Origin: G020354785 sp964461435 | GTDB lineage: Bacteria > Bacteroidota > Bacteroidia > Bacteroidales > UBA10428 | Direction: 5' to 3' | Assembly (NCBI GenBank): GCA_964461435.1 | Contig: CAYWUI010000006.1 | Location: 1-64,000 of the forward strand | Length of the DNA stretch: 64,000 nt | Shown: one piece after another, positions 27,821 through 36,598 of the stretch | How positions within the stretch are numbered: position 1 is the first letter of the stretch | Layout of the letters: each line of letters opens with the position of its first letter | Made by a program: the position numbers and the translations under genes | Notes under the pieces: model-generated | The model's database searches: none | Told to the model about the DNA's origin: nothing | The model's input: the letters and a program-made list of their open reading frames with translations, nothing else

Positions 27821-29014
27821 ATGGAAAGTGTATCTTCAAGAATTGCAAATCTTTCACCATCGGCTACGATGGCTATGAATCAAAAAGGCAAAGATTTAAA
27901 AGCCCAGGGGATAGATGTTATAAATCTGAGTGTTGGAGAGCCTGATTTTTTTACCCCGGATCACATAAAATCAGCTGCAAAAAAAGCCATTGATGATAAC
28001 TTTTCATTTTACCCGCCAGCCCCGGGCTTTCCTGATCTCAGGGAAGCTATATCAAACAAGTTTAAAAGGGAAAACAATCTTGATTATTCACCTGAACAGA
28101 TTGTTGTCTCTGCAGGAGCAAAAAACGCACTTGCGCATGTCATGCTCTCCCTGGTGAACAAAGGTGATGAGGTTATTGTGCCCGCCCCCTACTGGGTAAC
28201 ATACGTTGAGCTTGTTAAAGTGGCAGAAGGCATAAATGTTGTTATTAACGGACAAATTGAGAATAATTTCAAAGTTACTGCCAGTCAGATCGAAAAGGCC
28301 GTCACATCAAAAACCAAGGCAGTATTATTATGTTCACCGTCAAACCCGACAGGTGCTGTTTATAGTAAAAATGAACTTGAATCAATTGCAAAGGTAGTTG
28401 AGAAACATAGCAATATATTTGTCGTTGCTGATGAAATATATGAACATATAAATTTTGTCGGGAATCACGAAAGTATTGCGCAATTTAATTCCATTAAGGA
28501 ACGCGTTGTTATAATAAACGGGGTATCAAAAGCTTATGCGATGACCGGCTGGAGAATCGGATATGTCGGGGCACCCTTATGGCTGGCAAAAGCCTGCATA
28601 AAGCTGCAGGGACAATTATTAACGGGACCGACGACTATAGCACAAAAAGCTGCTGTAGCGGCACTTAATTCAGATCAATCCTGTGTTTCGGAAATGAATA
28701 AAGCATTTAAAAGAAGAAGGGACCTTATTATCAGCCTGTTAAAAAATATTGAGGGAATACAAACAAGCATACCTGACGGGGCTTTTTATGTCTTTCCCCG
28801 GGTTAGTTCATATTATGGAAAATCTGATGGCGAAAGAAAAATCGAAAACTCGACCGATCTGTGTATGTTCCTGCTTGAAAAAGCTCATATAGCCACTGTA
28901 CCCGGTGAAGCATTTGGTGAACCTTCGTGCATCAGGCTGTCGTTTGCCACATCAGACGAAAATATCGTTAAGGCTATTGAGAGAATGAAAAACTGGCTGG
29001 GGAAGCTGCACTAA
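27821..29014 (+). CDS. Aspartate aminotransferase-like PLP enzyme
   Basis: The 397-residue class I/II aminotransferase has the N-terminal VINLSVGEPDFFTPDHIK, the cofactor-stacking AGAKNALAHVM, PAPYWVTYVE, the conserved LCSPSNPTGAVYS (Asn) and VVADEIYEHI (Asp), and the Schiff-base lysine in VSKAYAMTGWRIGYVGAP (about residue 234). The arginine binding the substrate carboxylate is in PSCIRLSFATS. This is the prokaryotic Ib-type aspartate aminotransferase, moving amino groups between aspartate and 2-oxoglutarate; some relatives also act on prephenate. It is monocistronic. Confidence 0.93.
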   Translation: MESVSSRIANLSPSATMAMNQKGKDLKAQGIDVINLSVGEPDFFTPDHIKSAAKKAIDDNFSFYPPAPGFPDLREAISNKFKRENNLDYSPEQIVVSAGAKNALAHVMLSLVNKGDEVIVPAPYWVTYVELVKVAEGINVVINGQIENNFKVTASQIEKAVTSKTKAVLLCSPSNPTGAVYSKNELESIAKVVEKHSNIFVVADEIYEHINFVGNHESIAQFNSIKERVVIINGVSKAYAMTGWRIGYVGAPLWLAKACIKLQGQLLTGPTTIAQKAAVAALNSDQSCVSEMNKAFKRRRDLIISLLKNIEGIQTSIPDGAFYVFPRVSSYYGKSDGERKIENSTDLCMFLLEKAHIATVPGEAFGEPSCIRLSFATSDENIVKAIERMKNWLGKLH

Positions 29015-29591
29015 AGTTATTTCGCATCAACTCATAAAATTATACTTCCAAAACTGCCAGTTCATACCTGTTCTGATATTTCTCCCGTGCAATAATATAT
29101 GTGCATAGCTTCAGATTATAAGCAATGATCAAAATCATCGGGTCCAGATAAGCTATCTCATCTATTTGTAGTTGAATTACCTCAAATCCTTGACTACCTT
29201 TATAAAGGAATAATTTCAGGAATATTTTTTTTTGACTGCATAAAGAATAAAGATTATTATGACGATATTATCCTCAAACGGCTTAAGTTTTCCGAAAAGA
29301 ATAGGAAATAAAACAGCATTTCAGCAGGCAAGAATATTGTCAAGACAGGCATTTACACGTGCTATGCTTACACAAAAAAGATCCCGCACTCATAAAACCT
29401 CCACGCCCAAAAAAATCAGGTATGTCGAATGGTCAGTTTTTAACTTTTCTATCGATAAAGCTTTGTCCAATCTGACGTGCAGAATAAATTCTGATACCGG
29501 TTAATTAGAATATAATTCAGACTACCACAAGTTTTAAATCCATTCCGTGTCATATTAAAAATATGCGCTACCTTAGACCTGGTAATTTACA
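29015..29591. other. Gene-poor region with possible decayed ORFs
   Basis: No convincing gene lies here. On the minus strand, a frame that ends with TAA at 29040-29042 stays open for roughly 80 codons without an ATG and reads AYLDPMILIIAYNLKLC near its end. It looks protein-like, perhaps a PIN-type remnant, but I cannot assign it. On the plus strand an 81-codon ORF at 29259-29504 is rich in Ser, Thr and Arg and resembles no family. Confidence 0.3.
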
Positions 29592-30170
29592 GTGATGACT
29601 GACAAGGAACTGGTAAACGAAATAAGTAATGGCAATCAATATGTATTCAGGATGTTTGTTGAAAAGCATCAATTGCCTGTCTTTAAAGTTTGTAACGGAT
29701 TTATTCATAATAAGGAGGACTCGGAAGATATTGTACAGGAAGTTTTTGTTGAAGTATATCAGTCTATTCACAACTTTCGCGGAGAAGCAAAGCTGTCTAC
29801 CTGGCTTTACAGAATAGCAGTAAACAAATCTTTAAACTATTTACGTAAAAATAAAATAAAGAAAAATTTAAAAAGTATAGAATCTTTATTTGCCGGTAAT
29901 AAAAACAGGTTAGATGAAATTGAAGATAATAATTTGAGACCTGATGAGAATATAGAGCAAAATGAAAGATCCGGAATATTGTTCCGTGCTGTTAACTCAC
30001 TTTCAACAAACCAGCGTATTGCTTTTATTCTTAATAAATACGAAGATTTGTCCTATAAAGAAATTGCCGAGATAATGAATACATCATTGCCAGCTGTTGA
30101 ATCACTTATTCACAGAGCCAAAATAAATCTCCAGAAAAAATTGTTTGTGCATTATAAAAAAAAATTGTAA
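29592..30170 (+). CDS. ECF RNA polymerase sigma factor
   Basis: The 192-residue sigma-70 family protein has only regions 2 and 4, which defines the extracytoplasmic-function group. Region 2 covers residues 20-85 (EDSEDIVQEVFVEVYQSI and LSTWLYRIAVNKSLNYLRK). Region 4 covers about 130-185 (STNQRIAFILNKYEDLSYKE, followed by the helix-turn-helix SLPAVESLIHRAKINLQ). It redirects RNA polymerase to stress or envelope genes when released by its anti-sigma factor, which is very probably the next gene. The ORF begins with overlapping MMT; either Met can start. Confidence 0.93.
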   Translation: MMTDKELVNEISNGNQYVFRMFVEKHQLPVFKVCNGFIHNKEDSEDIVQEVFVEVYQSIHNFRGEAKLSTWLYRIAVNKSLNYLRKNKIKKNLKSIESLFAGNKNRLDEIEDNNLRPDENIEQNERSGILFRAVNSLSTNQRIAFILNKYEDLSYKEIAEIMNTSLPAVESLIHRAKINLQKKLFVHYKKKL

Positions 30171-30223
30171 TATCTCGCCAGTTTTAAAAAGGAAATGTGT
30201 CAAATGAATAACAGGAATTAAAA

Positions 30224-30670
30224 ATGAATTGTAAAAAAATAAATAGGGATCTTATTTTTTTTGCTGAAGGTAGCATTACCGGGTCAAGAAATGAAGAAAT
30301 CAATAGACATTTATCAGAATGTAAGATATGCCGGGATTTTGTCAGAGAATTAACTTATAACCTGGAAATTATTGAAAAAGAAAAGAAAGCAGAAGCTAAT
30401 CCTTTTCTTTATTCAAAAATATACAATAAAATAATTAGTAATGAGCAACCGGCAAATGTATTAGTAACCTCCGCAGTGAAGGTTTTGAGACCGGTATTTA
30501 TTACATTGCTGATCTTGTCAGGCATTTTCTCGGGATTTAAACTCGGGAGCTATTTAAGCGATAAATACTCCTACAGTGATTCTGAATTACAAACAATAAC
30601 TTATTACCTGAATGATTTACAGCATGAATCAGTTGAAACAATACTATTATATGAAGAATTAGAAAATTAA
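30224..30670 (+). CDS. Anti-sigma factor with zinc-finger (ZAS) motif
   Basis: The 148-residue protein starts with a cytoplasmic zinc-binding anti-sigma domain: HLSECKIC at about residue 29 gives the His-x3-Cys-x2-Cys pattern. One membrane helix follows (VFITLLILSGIFSGFKLGSYL, about residues 90-110), then a short periplasmic tail. It should hold the upstream ECF sigma factor inactive at the membrane until a periplasmic signal is sensed. It lies 53 bases after the sigma gene and 13 bases before the Spy-like gene, so all three form one unit. Confidence 0.85.
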   Translation: MNCKKINRDLIFFAEGSITGSRNEEINRHLSECKICRDFVRELTYNLEIIEKEKKAEANPFLYSKIYNKIISNEQPANVLVTSAVKVLRPVFITLLILSGIFSGFKLGSYLSDKYSYSDSELQTITYYLNDLQHESVETILLYEELEN

Positions 30671-30683
30671 AATATTTATTGAT

Positions 30684-31241
30684 ATGAAAACCTATTTTAC
30701 AAAATACAGAATTTTGATTTGGCTGATAATAATTCTTTTAGTTGTGAATATTTCGGCCATAACGACCATTTTTTTGGGTCCTGGTTTAAGGGATAAAAAA
30801 GATGCAAGGCTTTTTCATCGGCGAACTGAAATGCGCATGCATCATGACGGAAGATTTTTTGAGAAAAGTCTTAATCTCAGTGAAGAGCAACATTTGCAAT
30901 TCAAAGCATCCAGACATAAATTTTTCACTGAGGCAAAAAAAATTGCAGGTCAGTTGCATAATAAAAGGGTGGAATTCATAGATGAACTGTCATCTGTTAA
31001 ACCTGACACTATAAAATTACAGGAATTAGCGAATGAAATTGGAATGCTGCATTCAAAGCTTAAGTATCAAACTTACAAGCACTATCTTGAAATGAAGAAT
31101 ATATGCACAAAAGAGCAGGAAGAAAAGCTGACAAGGATATTTAAATCTATGCTTTATGATGAGGATTCTTTTATTTCCCCTCCAGGCAGGCATGATAAAA
31201 GAGATAAAGGGCCCGGCCATTCACAGGGAAGGACTCAATAA
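30684..31241 (+). CDS. Periplasmic Spy/CpxP/CnrX-like sensor or chaperone
   Basis: The 185-residue protein has an N-terminal membrane anchor or uncleaved signal (ILIWLIIILLVVNISAITTIF). The rest is a long helical domain with the LNLSEEQHLQFKASRHKFFT motif typical of the heavy-metal-resistance/LTXXQ group (CpxP, Spy, CnrX, ZraP). The C-terminus is rich in His, Gly and charged residues (GRHDKRDKGPGHSQGR), which could bind metal. In similar triads this protein is the periplasmic sensor regulating the anti-sigma factor. It is the third gene of the sigma operon. Confidence 0.8.
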   Translation: MKTYFTKYRILIWLIIILLVVNISAITTIFLGPGLRDKKDARLFHRRTEMRMHHDGRFFEKSLNLSEEQHLQFKASRHKFFTEAKKIAGQLHNKRVEFIDELSSVKPDTIKLQELANEIGMLHSKLKYQTYKHYLEMKNICTKEQEEKLTRIFKSMLYDEDSFISPPGRHDKRDKGPGHSQGRTQ

Positions 31242-31255
31242 TCAGTAAGAAATAC

Positions 31256-31288
31256 GCTCTGGCGTTGAGAGTTTAATTTTGCCAGAGC
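31256..31288. terminator. Putative bidirectional terminator hairpin
   Basis: GCTCTGGC at 31256-31263 and GCCAGAGC at 31281-31288 form a perfect 8-base stem around a 17-base AT-rich loop. It lies between the converging ends of the Spy-like gene (31241) and the DsrE-like gene (31333), where a shared terminator is expected. No long T run follows on either side. Confidence 0.5.
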
Positions 31289-31332
31289 ATTTGCATGGGG
31301 CAATTATCTGTCTGCAAAAATTGCCTTACAGA

Positions 31333-31836
31333 TCAAGTAAAGATTATCTGTGTCCCTTCTCCATCCGCCAGCCCGTAAAAATCACCGACAGTTATAATAT
31401 CCTTCACATGCTCAGTCAAATCTTCTTTCTTAAGCTTGAACATGCCGGTTCCCAGTTTACAGGCATAAACCTCCCCTCCGCCTGCAGTGATCATATCAAA
31501 AAACTCATCAACCGGCGGTATATCAAGATTCTCCATTTGCTTCTTCATCATTGCAGACACTCCGTTTTCAACACCGGGGAGCAGTCCCATTAATGTCGGA
31601 AAAGGGAGTCCGCCCGGCATTCTTAAAGACGGATTGCCAACAGTGGCTGTATGAAGTTTATTCATCCTGTTTTTAGTCCTAGCATCAAGACCGAAAAATG
31701 TAAAAAAAAGTTTCGTTTCTATACCCTCCATAACAGCCCCGTTTGCAAGGACCAGGGCTGCATATACATCTTCTATTGATCCCTTGGCACAAATAATTAG
31801 CACTTTTTTCAGGGGATGATTATTTTTTGAATTCAT
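31333..31836 (-). CDS. DsrE/DsrF-like sulfur-carrier protein (DsrE3-type)
   Basis: The 167-residue protein belongs to the DsrE/F/H-like family. The start KKVLIICAKGSIEDVYAALV and the part around FTFFGLDA are typical, and the conserved persulfide-carrying cysteine is C126 in GGGEVYACKLGTGMF. A conserved PGVENGVSAMMKK segment identifies the longer DsrE3/peroxiredoxin-like form. In sulfur-oxidising microbes such proteins pass sulfane sulfur among TusA, DsrC/TusE and rhodanese partners. Here it is the last gene of the carbon monoxide dehydrogenase cluster, 28 bases after a TusE/DsrC-like gene, so the two form a small sulfur-relay pair of unknown target. Confidence 0.8.
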   Translation of the reverse strand: MNSKNNHPLKKVLIICAKGSIEDVYAALVLANGAVMEGIETKLFFTFFGLDARTKNRMNKLHTATVGNPSLRMPGGLPFPTLMGLLPGVENGVSAMMKKQMENLDIPPVDEFFDMITAGGGEVYACKLGTGMFKLKKEDLTEHVKDIITVGDFYGLADGEGTQIIFT

Positions 31837-31864
31837 TTTTATTAAGTTTTAATGATTAATACAT

Positions 31865-32176
31865 TCAAACGCAGCTTGCAGGTTTAGGCACTCCTGCTAT
31901 CCTGGTGGCTTTTTTAAGGGGTACGCCGGGAAACAGCTGGTAAAGTTCCTTGATATCCACTATACCTGATTTGCCTATCCTCCGAAGAGACAGGGCTTCA
32001 CCATCACGGTATTTTTCCCGTATATAGTCAATAACCTTAAAATGTTTATCCGAAAGTTCAAGACCTTCTTCCTTAGCAATAGCTATTGCTATGTTCCTGG
32101 TCCATTGATCAGAATCGAGCATATAGCCCTCATCATTTACTTCAACCTGATGTCCGTTATAAGTTTTTGTTGCCAT
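31865..32176 (-). CDS. TusE/DsrC/DsvC family sulfur relay protein
   Basis: The 103-residue protein has the complete DsrC fold: EVNDEGYMLDSDQWTRNIA at the start, KHFKVIDYIREKYRDG in the middle, LYQLFPGVPLKKATRIAGVP, and a C-terminal swinging arm ending PKPASCV. The penultimate cysteine (C102) is present. The second cysteine of dissimilatory DsrC, expected in the position of Thr within KKATRIAG, is absent, so this is the single-cysteine TusE type, which carries sulfur but cannot form the DsrC trisulfide. TusE normally serves tRNA 2-thiolation with TusBCD; none of those genes is nearby. It sits 75 bases after the RACo-type activator gene. Confidence 0.85.
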   Translation of the reverse strand: MATKTYNGHQVEVNDEGYMLDSDQWTRNIAIAIAKEEGLELSDKHFKVIDYIREKYRDGEALSLRRIGKSGIVDIKELYQLFPGVPLKKATRIAGVPKPASCV

Positions 32177-32251
32177 ATTTTTGAGTTGCCCGTATCGAGG
32201 AAGGAAACAGGCGAGTTTGGCTAAATAACGCTTATATCATCCCTGAATATC

Positions 32252-34180
32252 TTATCCCCGCTTAAGAAGAACATTTATTGAAGGGAACAATCCCATATTT
32301 GTATGAGGCAGGAATAATGAAGCAGAATATTCATTCATATAATCCGGTTCAGTATTAAGCTCGATATACGTCATTTTCTCTGAAGCCATGTCAACCATAT
32401 TTTTATTTTTATCAGACAGGAGCATAAGATAAGAACCATAAAAAGATGTATTCCCCAGATAAAAGTATTTCCTCCGGTTAATATCCGGAAAAAGGCCTAT
32501 AGTAATTGCATTTTCAATACTAATATTTTTCCCAAATCCACCTGATATATAAAACGAATCAAGACTGTCAAAAGTAATTCCCAGATTTTTCAGCAGAAGA
32601 GAACATGCAGAATAAATAGCTGCCTTGGATCGGATAAGGTTGGCAATATCATTTTCGTAAATTATCATATCCCTTCCCCAGAAACATTCTGCGGCATCAA
32701 CAATGATAATTCCCTTACCTGTGTCATCCCGGGTGTATTTATCTTTTACTTTATCCTTATTAATAGATCCATTACGTTCTATATATCCGTTAATAAATAA
32801 TTCAGCCAAAAGATCTACTAATCCCGAACCACACACTCCCTTTGGTTTAAGTCCGTCAATTACTTTATATTGAGCTTTCAGACCATTTGTAAATTTAAAG
32901 CTCTCAATTGCACCTGCTGATGCAGGCATACCAAACTTTATCAGGCCACCTTCAAAAGCAGGGCCGGCAGAGCAGGCACAGGTTACCAACCAGTTTTTAT
33001 TTCCAATTACAAGCTCTCCATTTGTGCCTATATCAATAAACATGAATATTTTTCCCTTGCTCTTTAAAACAGGTGTACACAAGAGACCGGCAGTTATATC
33101 TCCACCAACATAGCTACCTACCAGGGGGGATATATGTATTATTCCTTCATTATTTATTTTTAATCCCAAATGCCACGGTGAAATAAGAGGTATCTTATTC
33201 ATGGCCGGGACATATGGTTCTTTCCTTATATGACGAGGATCAATATTCATGAACAAATGTATCATTGTTGTATTTCCTGAAAATGTGGCGTAATAAATGT
33301 CATTGCATGAAATATCCAAAGATTCTATAGCTTTTTGAATAAGATTGTTAATTTCCTTAATTATAAGTTCATTTAATTCATGAAGTCCGCCGGGTCTTTC
33401 AGCATAGTTAATTCTTGAGATAACGTCCTCACCACACTTTATCTGCTGGTTAAATCCCGATACTGTATTAATTAATTTGCCATCCTTTAGATCTACGAGT
33501 CCGACAACCAATGTCGTTGTACCTATATCACAGGTTATCCCATAAATGTTCTTTCTATTTATCCCTGAAATAGCATCTATTATTTTCCATGATTCCTCTG
33601 ACCTGAATAATATAAGTGTAATGTGACCATCGTTCTCACGTAAAATATGAGGTAATGATTTCAGTATATTATACTCGCAGTCTGACTTCTTTATCCCGAA
33701 TTTATTTATTAATGTTAGTTGCAACCTTTTCAAATCGCTGTAATTATTTTCAAGTGTTGGCTCAGGTACCTTAATTTCCAACTTCTTTACAAGCGGTTCA
33801 AACTCAAAAGTTCCTGAAACAAATTTTCTATTTGATTCAGATATTCCAATATCTGTTATGGCCTTTACTGAAAGCTGTTTGAATTTGGGTAACTGAACAA
33901 CAAGATCATCATTAACTTCTGTTTTGCATGCTAATGTATACCCCTGTTTACGAAGATTTTCAGGTAAGGCAGCAGAAGTTCCCATTGTATATTTACCTTT
34001 TAAAACCTGGACAATACAATCACCACAGGTCCCTTTGCCGCCACAAGATGTTGTAACAGGCAGATTTGCATTTTTAATTGCATCAAGTATAGTGGATCCG
34101 ACAGGAATACTTAAACTAACATTAAATGGAATAAATGTTACGTTTTTTAATTCATCCTTGGCTTTGGGTGTGTTTGACAA
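32252..34180 (-). CDS. RACo-type reductive activator of the corrinoid iron-sulfur protein (DUF4445)
   Basis: The 642-residue protein opens with a plant-type [2Fe-2S] ferredoxin domain: cysteines C46, C52, C55 and C85 (TSCGGKGTCGDC and LACKTE). A linker and middle domain follow, then the C-terminal ASKHA-type ATPase fold (DUF4445) with GITCDIGTTTLVVGLVDL, FIDIGTNGELVIGN and YISGGFGKNISIENAITIG. RACo uses ATP binding to drive an electron uphill and return the cob(II)alamin of the corrinoid protein to the active cob(I) state. Its place directly after acsC (30-base gap) supports this role rather than activation of a methyltransferase corrinoid protein elsewhere. No membrane segment is present. 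Confidence 0.92.
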   Translation of the reverse strand: MSNTPKAKDELKNVTFIPFNVSLSIPVGSTILDAIKNANLPVTTSCGGKGTCGDCIVQVLKGKYTMGTSAALPENLRKQGYTLACKTEVNDDLVVQLPKFKQLSVKAITDIGISESNRKFVSGTFEFEPLVKKLEIKVPEPTLENNYSDLKRLQLTLINKFGIKKSDCEYNILKSLPHILRENDGHITLILFRSEESWKIIDAISGINRKNIYGITCDIGTTTLVVGLVDLKDGKLINTVSGFNQQIKCGEDVISRINYAERPGGLHELNELIIKEINNLIQKAIESLDISCNDIYYATFSGNTTMIHLFMNIDPRHIRKEPYVPAMNKIPLISPWHLGLKINNEGIIHISPLVGSYVGGDITAGLLCTPVLKSKGKIFMFIDIGTNGELVIGNKNWLVTCACSAGPAFEGGLIKFGMPASAGAIESFKFTNGLKAQYKVIDGLKPKGVCGSGLVDLLAELFINGYIERNGSINKDKVKDKYTRDDTGKGIIIVDAAECFWGRDMIIYENDIANLIRSKAAIYSACSLLLKNLGITFDSLDSFYISGGFGKNISIENAITIGLFPDINRRKYFYLGNTSFYGSYLMLLSDKNKNMVDMASEKMTYIELNTEPDYMNEYSASLFLPHTNMGLFPSINVLLKRG

Positions 34181-34210
34181 TTTCTATTATTTTGTAAAGG
34201 GCAAAAATGA

Positions 34211-35548
34211 TCATGCAATATTTACATTTTTTACAAATGAGGGAATGTCTGATGCCTCCTGGCAGCCAACTATTACTTCCCAGCCTGGCATATTCTCTTC
34301 AAGTTCGCCGCTTATCTGTGAAACAAATCCCGGTATTATTATTCTTCGCGTCTTTATTTTTTCTTCGAGCTTAATTTCATTAATAAACCTGGCAATTTCT
34401 TTTCCTGTAAATTTTCCGGCAGCCCAGGCAGTGAGCACAGATTGTCCCTCACAGTCACATACTATCAGGTAAGCAGAAATTCCTGAATTTTCAATCTCCC
34501 CCGAAACTATAAAATAAGTTAGTGAAAAGTTGGTAGTAACGAAAACCGGTGATTCTTCAACCGGTTCGCCTATTGGGTAAATTTTAGGTTCAACCTGTAT
34601 AGGCTTCTGGGGATCAGTAAAGATATTCTGTCTTAGAGTTAACAAAGTATATAACATTGCCTTGTCATAAACAGGCAAAACAATTATTGAACTGTATTTA
34701 CAAATATATAATGATGCTTTTGCCAGAAGTTCATAATTATTTTCAGCATTAATACATGTAAAAAGAGGATACCCGAATGGCTTATAGTTTTTCTTCAATG
34801 CGCTGCGGCGAAGTATCGTATTAATCTGCAGAATATCTCCAATATTGCCGGATGTATAATTCAGGAGAATATTGTTTACTCCGGCGTTTTTAACCTTTTC
34901 AGCCTGTCCGGATAAACCTTCCGGTGTATTGTCAGTAAGAATAATACCGGCGTTATATGATTTTGCCAAATCAATATATTTGTCAGAGACCTTTTCTTTA
35001 ATGAATATTGCAGGGCGGTCGTCTTTAATGAGTTCAAGTCCTTTTGCCAGAACTTCTTCATCTGCGCAATCAAGAATTATTCCTTTTGATGACGAGCGCT
35101 TTATTGCTGCAACAATTTTAAGAAAATTATCTGTATCGGAATTATCATATGTTATAAAGAATAAATCCGGCATTAGCTCCTCGCCCACTCTTTCAACTTT
35201 ATAACCTGCAATTTCCTTAATTTTCGCATCTGCTATTTTCCCGTTCTCTGAAGATTTAACCTGGATTGCTATTCCGGTTTGATGAAAAAAAGTCTTTTCA
35301 TGTCGAAACATTACTGTTTCATTTCCTATCTCAATATGATGCGGTCCGCCAATCTTTATTAGTTTTATTGGCGGCTCACTTGCAGCTCCCAGAGCAGCTT
35401 TAGCTTCTTCAGATGCATGCGGGCATTCGCTTAATTCAGCTTTTTTCTGGGCCAGTTTCATTGCAAAGGCCATGCACGTTGGTATTCCGCAGTCCCCACA
35501 ATTAGTTTTCGGCAATAATTTAAATATCTCTAATCCTGAAAGTGCCAT
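34211..35548 (-). CDS. acsC: Corrinoid iron-sulfur protein large subunit
   Basis: The 445-residue gamma subunit carries the methyl group on a cobamide between methyl-tetrahydrofolate and acetyl-CoA synthase. Its N-terminal [4Fe-4S] domain is intact: C17, C20, C25 and C42 in NCGDCGIPTCMAFAMKLAQ and SECPHAS. A TIM-barrel region follows (HHIEIGNETVMFRHEKTFFH to about residue 310), and the C-terminal cobamide-binding domain contains YFIVSGEIENSGISAYLIV. The length is that of known AcsC/CdhE proteins. It follows acsD by one base and precedes the RACo-type gene. Cysteine spacing and context make the assignment secure. Confidence 0.96.
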   Translation of the reverse strand: MALSGLEIFKLLPKTNCGDCGIPTCMAFAMKLAQKKAELSECPHASEEAKAALGAASEPPIKLIKIGGPHHIEIGNETVMFRHEKTFFHQTGIAIQVKSSENGKIADAKIKEIAGYKVERVGEELMPDLFFITYDNSDTDNFLKIVAAIKRSSSKGIILDCADEEVLAKGLELIKDDRPAIFIKEKVSDKYIDLAKSYNAGIILTDNTPEGLSGQAEKVKNAGVNNILLNYTSGNIGDILQINTILRRSALKKNYKPFGYPLFTCINAENNYELLAKASLYICKYSSIIVLPVYDKAMLYTLLTLRQNIFTDPQKPIQVEPKIYPIGEPVEESPVFVTTNFSLTYFIVSGEIENSGISAYLIVCDCEGQSVLTAWAAGKFTGKEIARFINEIKLEEKIKTRRIIIPGFVSQISGELEENMPGWEVIVGCQEASDIPSFVKNVNIA

Positions 35549-35549
35549 T

Positions 35550-36527
35550 CTATTTTTTATATTTTGAGTTGAACATATTATTTATTTGCGTTTTTATGAT
35601 CTCTACAGCCTTAGGATTATACATTATCAATAAATCTGCTCCTGCGCATAACAAGCTCATGGCAGTGGATAATTCCCAATATGCATTAAGCAATACAGGA
35701 TCGCCCCATTCAGGGTATGTTCCCGGTTGTATTTTAGCTTCCTTTACCCGTGAGGCTTCATTTCCCGGATTTACCAGCATTGGAAATGCCAGCATTTTAT
35801 CTCCTGATAAACCGTCAATGCGAATTCGTTCCATAATAGAATATGAGTATTCAAGACCATATCCCAGGGCCCCGGTTAGGGGATCAATAACTATCCTTCC
35901 TGCCGGGAAATTCATATCTGTCAGCAGTATATTCAATTGTTTCGCAATATTGACATCAATTGGTGATTGTGCAACTATTGTGTGGTTATATGCAAGGGCT
36001 GCTGCTGCAATAGTTTTGTAATTATCAGTTTCAACAAAATTTATGAGGCAATTCTCACCTGCAGTTACATCACACACTTTCTTCATTACTTCGTTTATTT
36101 TTTCGTAATGACCATGGCCTGTTATTATAAGGGGAACCTTCACGCTTTCCAGAACCTGCTTTACGACTTCAACAGCCTCATCAGCGCTCCTGTTGCCTTT
36201 TTCAGGGTGAGTGCCTTCAAGACGAACACTTATTAAATCGGCCCCGCACTCTTCAACACATTTTTTGGCCATTTCGGCAGGCTTATCCATGACATCCCTG
36301 TAAAAATTCGCAAGTGATTCCGGGTATTTGGCAGGTACTTTGTCAAATACCTCCATTGCCACAACCGGGGGATGGGGAAATTCCCCTTCAAAAAAATGAA
36401 AAGGCAAAGCTGAACTCCCTCCTATAGTGACAGAACCGGAACGTGTTCCCCCCTGCTCGGGAGTTGCTCCAATTGTAACTTCAGTTATTTTTCCAATATT
36501 AGTTTCGACAGGAATTTTAAAATCCAT
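35550..36527 (-). CDS. acsD: Corrinoid iron-sulfur protein small subunit
   Basis: The 325-residue delta subunit pairs with AcsC and helps hold the cobamide. It is a TIM-barrel protein with the family markers ATPEQGGTRSGSVTIGGSSA, FPHPPVVAMEVFDKVP, ADLISVRLEGTHPEKGNRS, VPLIITGHGHYEKINEVM and IVIDPLTGALGYGLEYSYS. Those last two stretches are highly diagnostic. Together with acsC (one-base gap) it makes the complete CoFeSP. The cooC/acsF gene lies 71 bases upstream. The length is slightly above 300, as usual for bacterial AcsD. Confidence 0.96.
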   Translation of the reverse strand: MDFKIPVETNIGKITEVTIGATPEQGGTRSGSVTIGGSSALPFHFFEGEFPHPPVVAMEVFDKVPAKYPESLANFYRDVMDKPAEMAKKCVEECGADLISVRLEGTHPEKGNRSADEAVEVVKQVLESVKVPLIITGHGHYEKINEVMKKVCDVTAGENCLINFVETDNYKTIAAAALAYNHTIVAQSPIDVNIAKQLNILLTDMNFPAGRIVIDPLTGALGYGLEYSYSIMERIRIDGLSGDKMLAFPMLVNPGNEASRVKEAKIQPGTYPEWGDPVLLNAYWELSTAMSLLCAGADLLIMYNPKAVEIIKTQINNMFNSKYKK

Positions 36528-36598
36528 AGAAATTTATTTTAACAATAAAAAAAACCAAAATACCAAAATACAAATATTATCTAATTTACTGCTGTGCA

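Noticed and set aside
29259..29504. 81-codon plus-strand ORF
   Set aside because: Composition is biased, no family resemblance, no neighbour linkage; probably a chance ORF.
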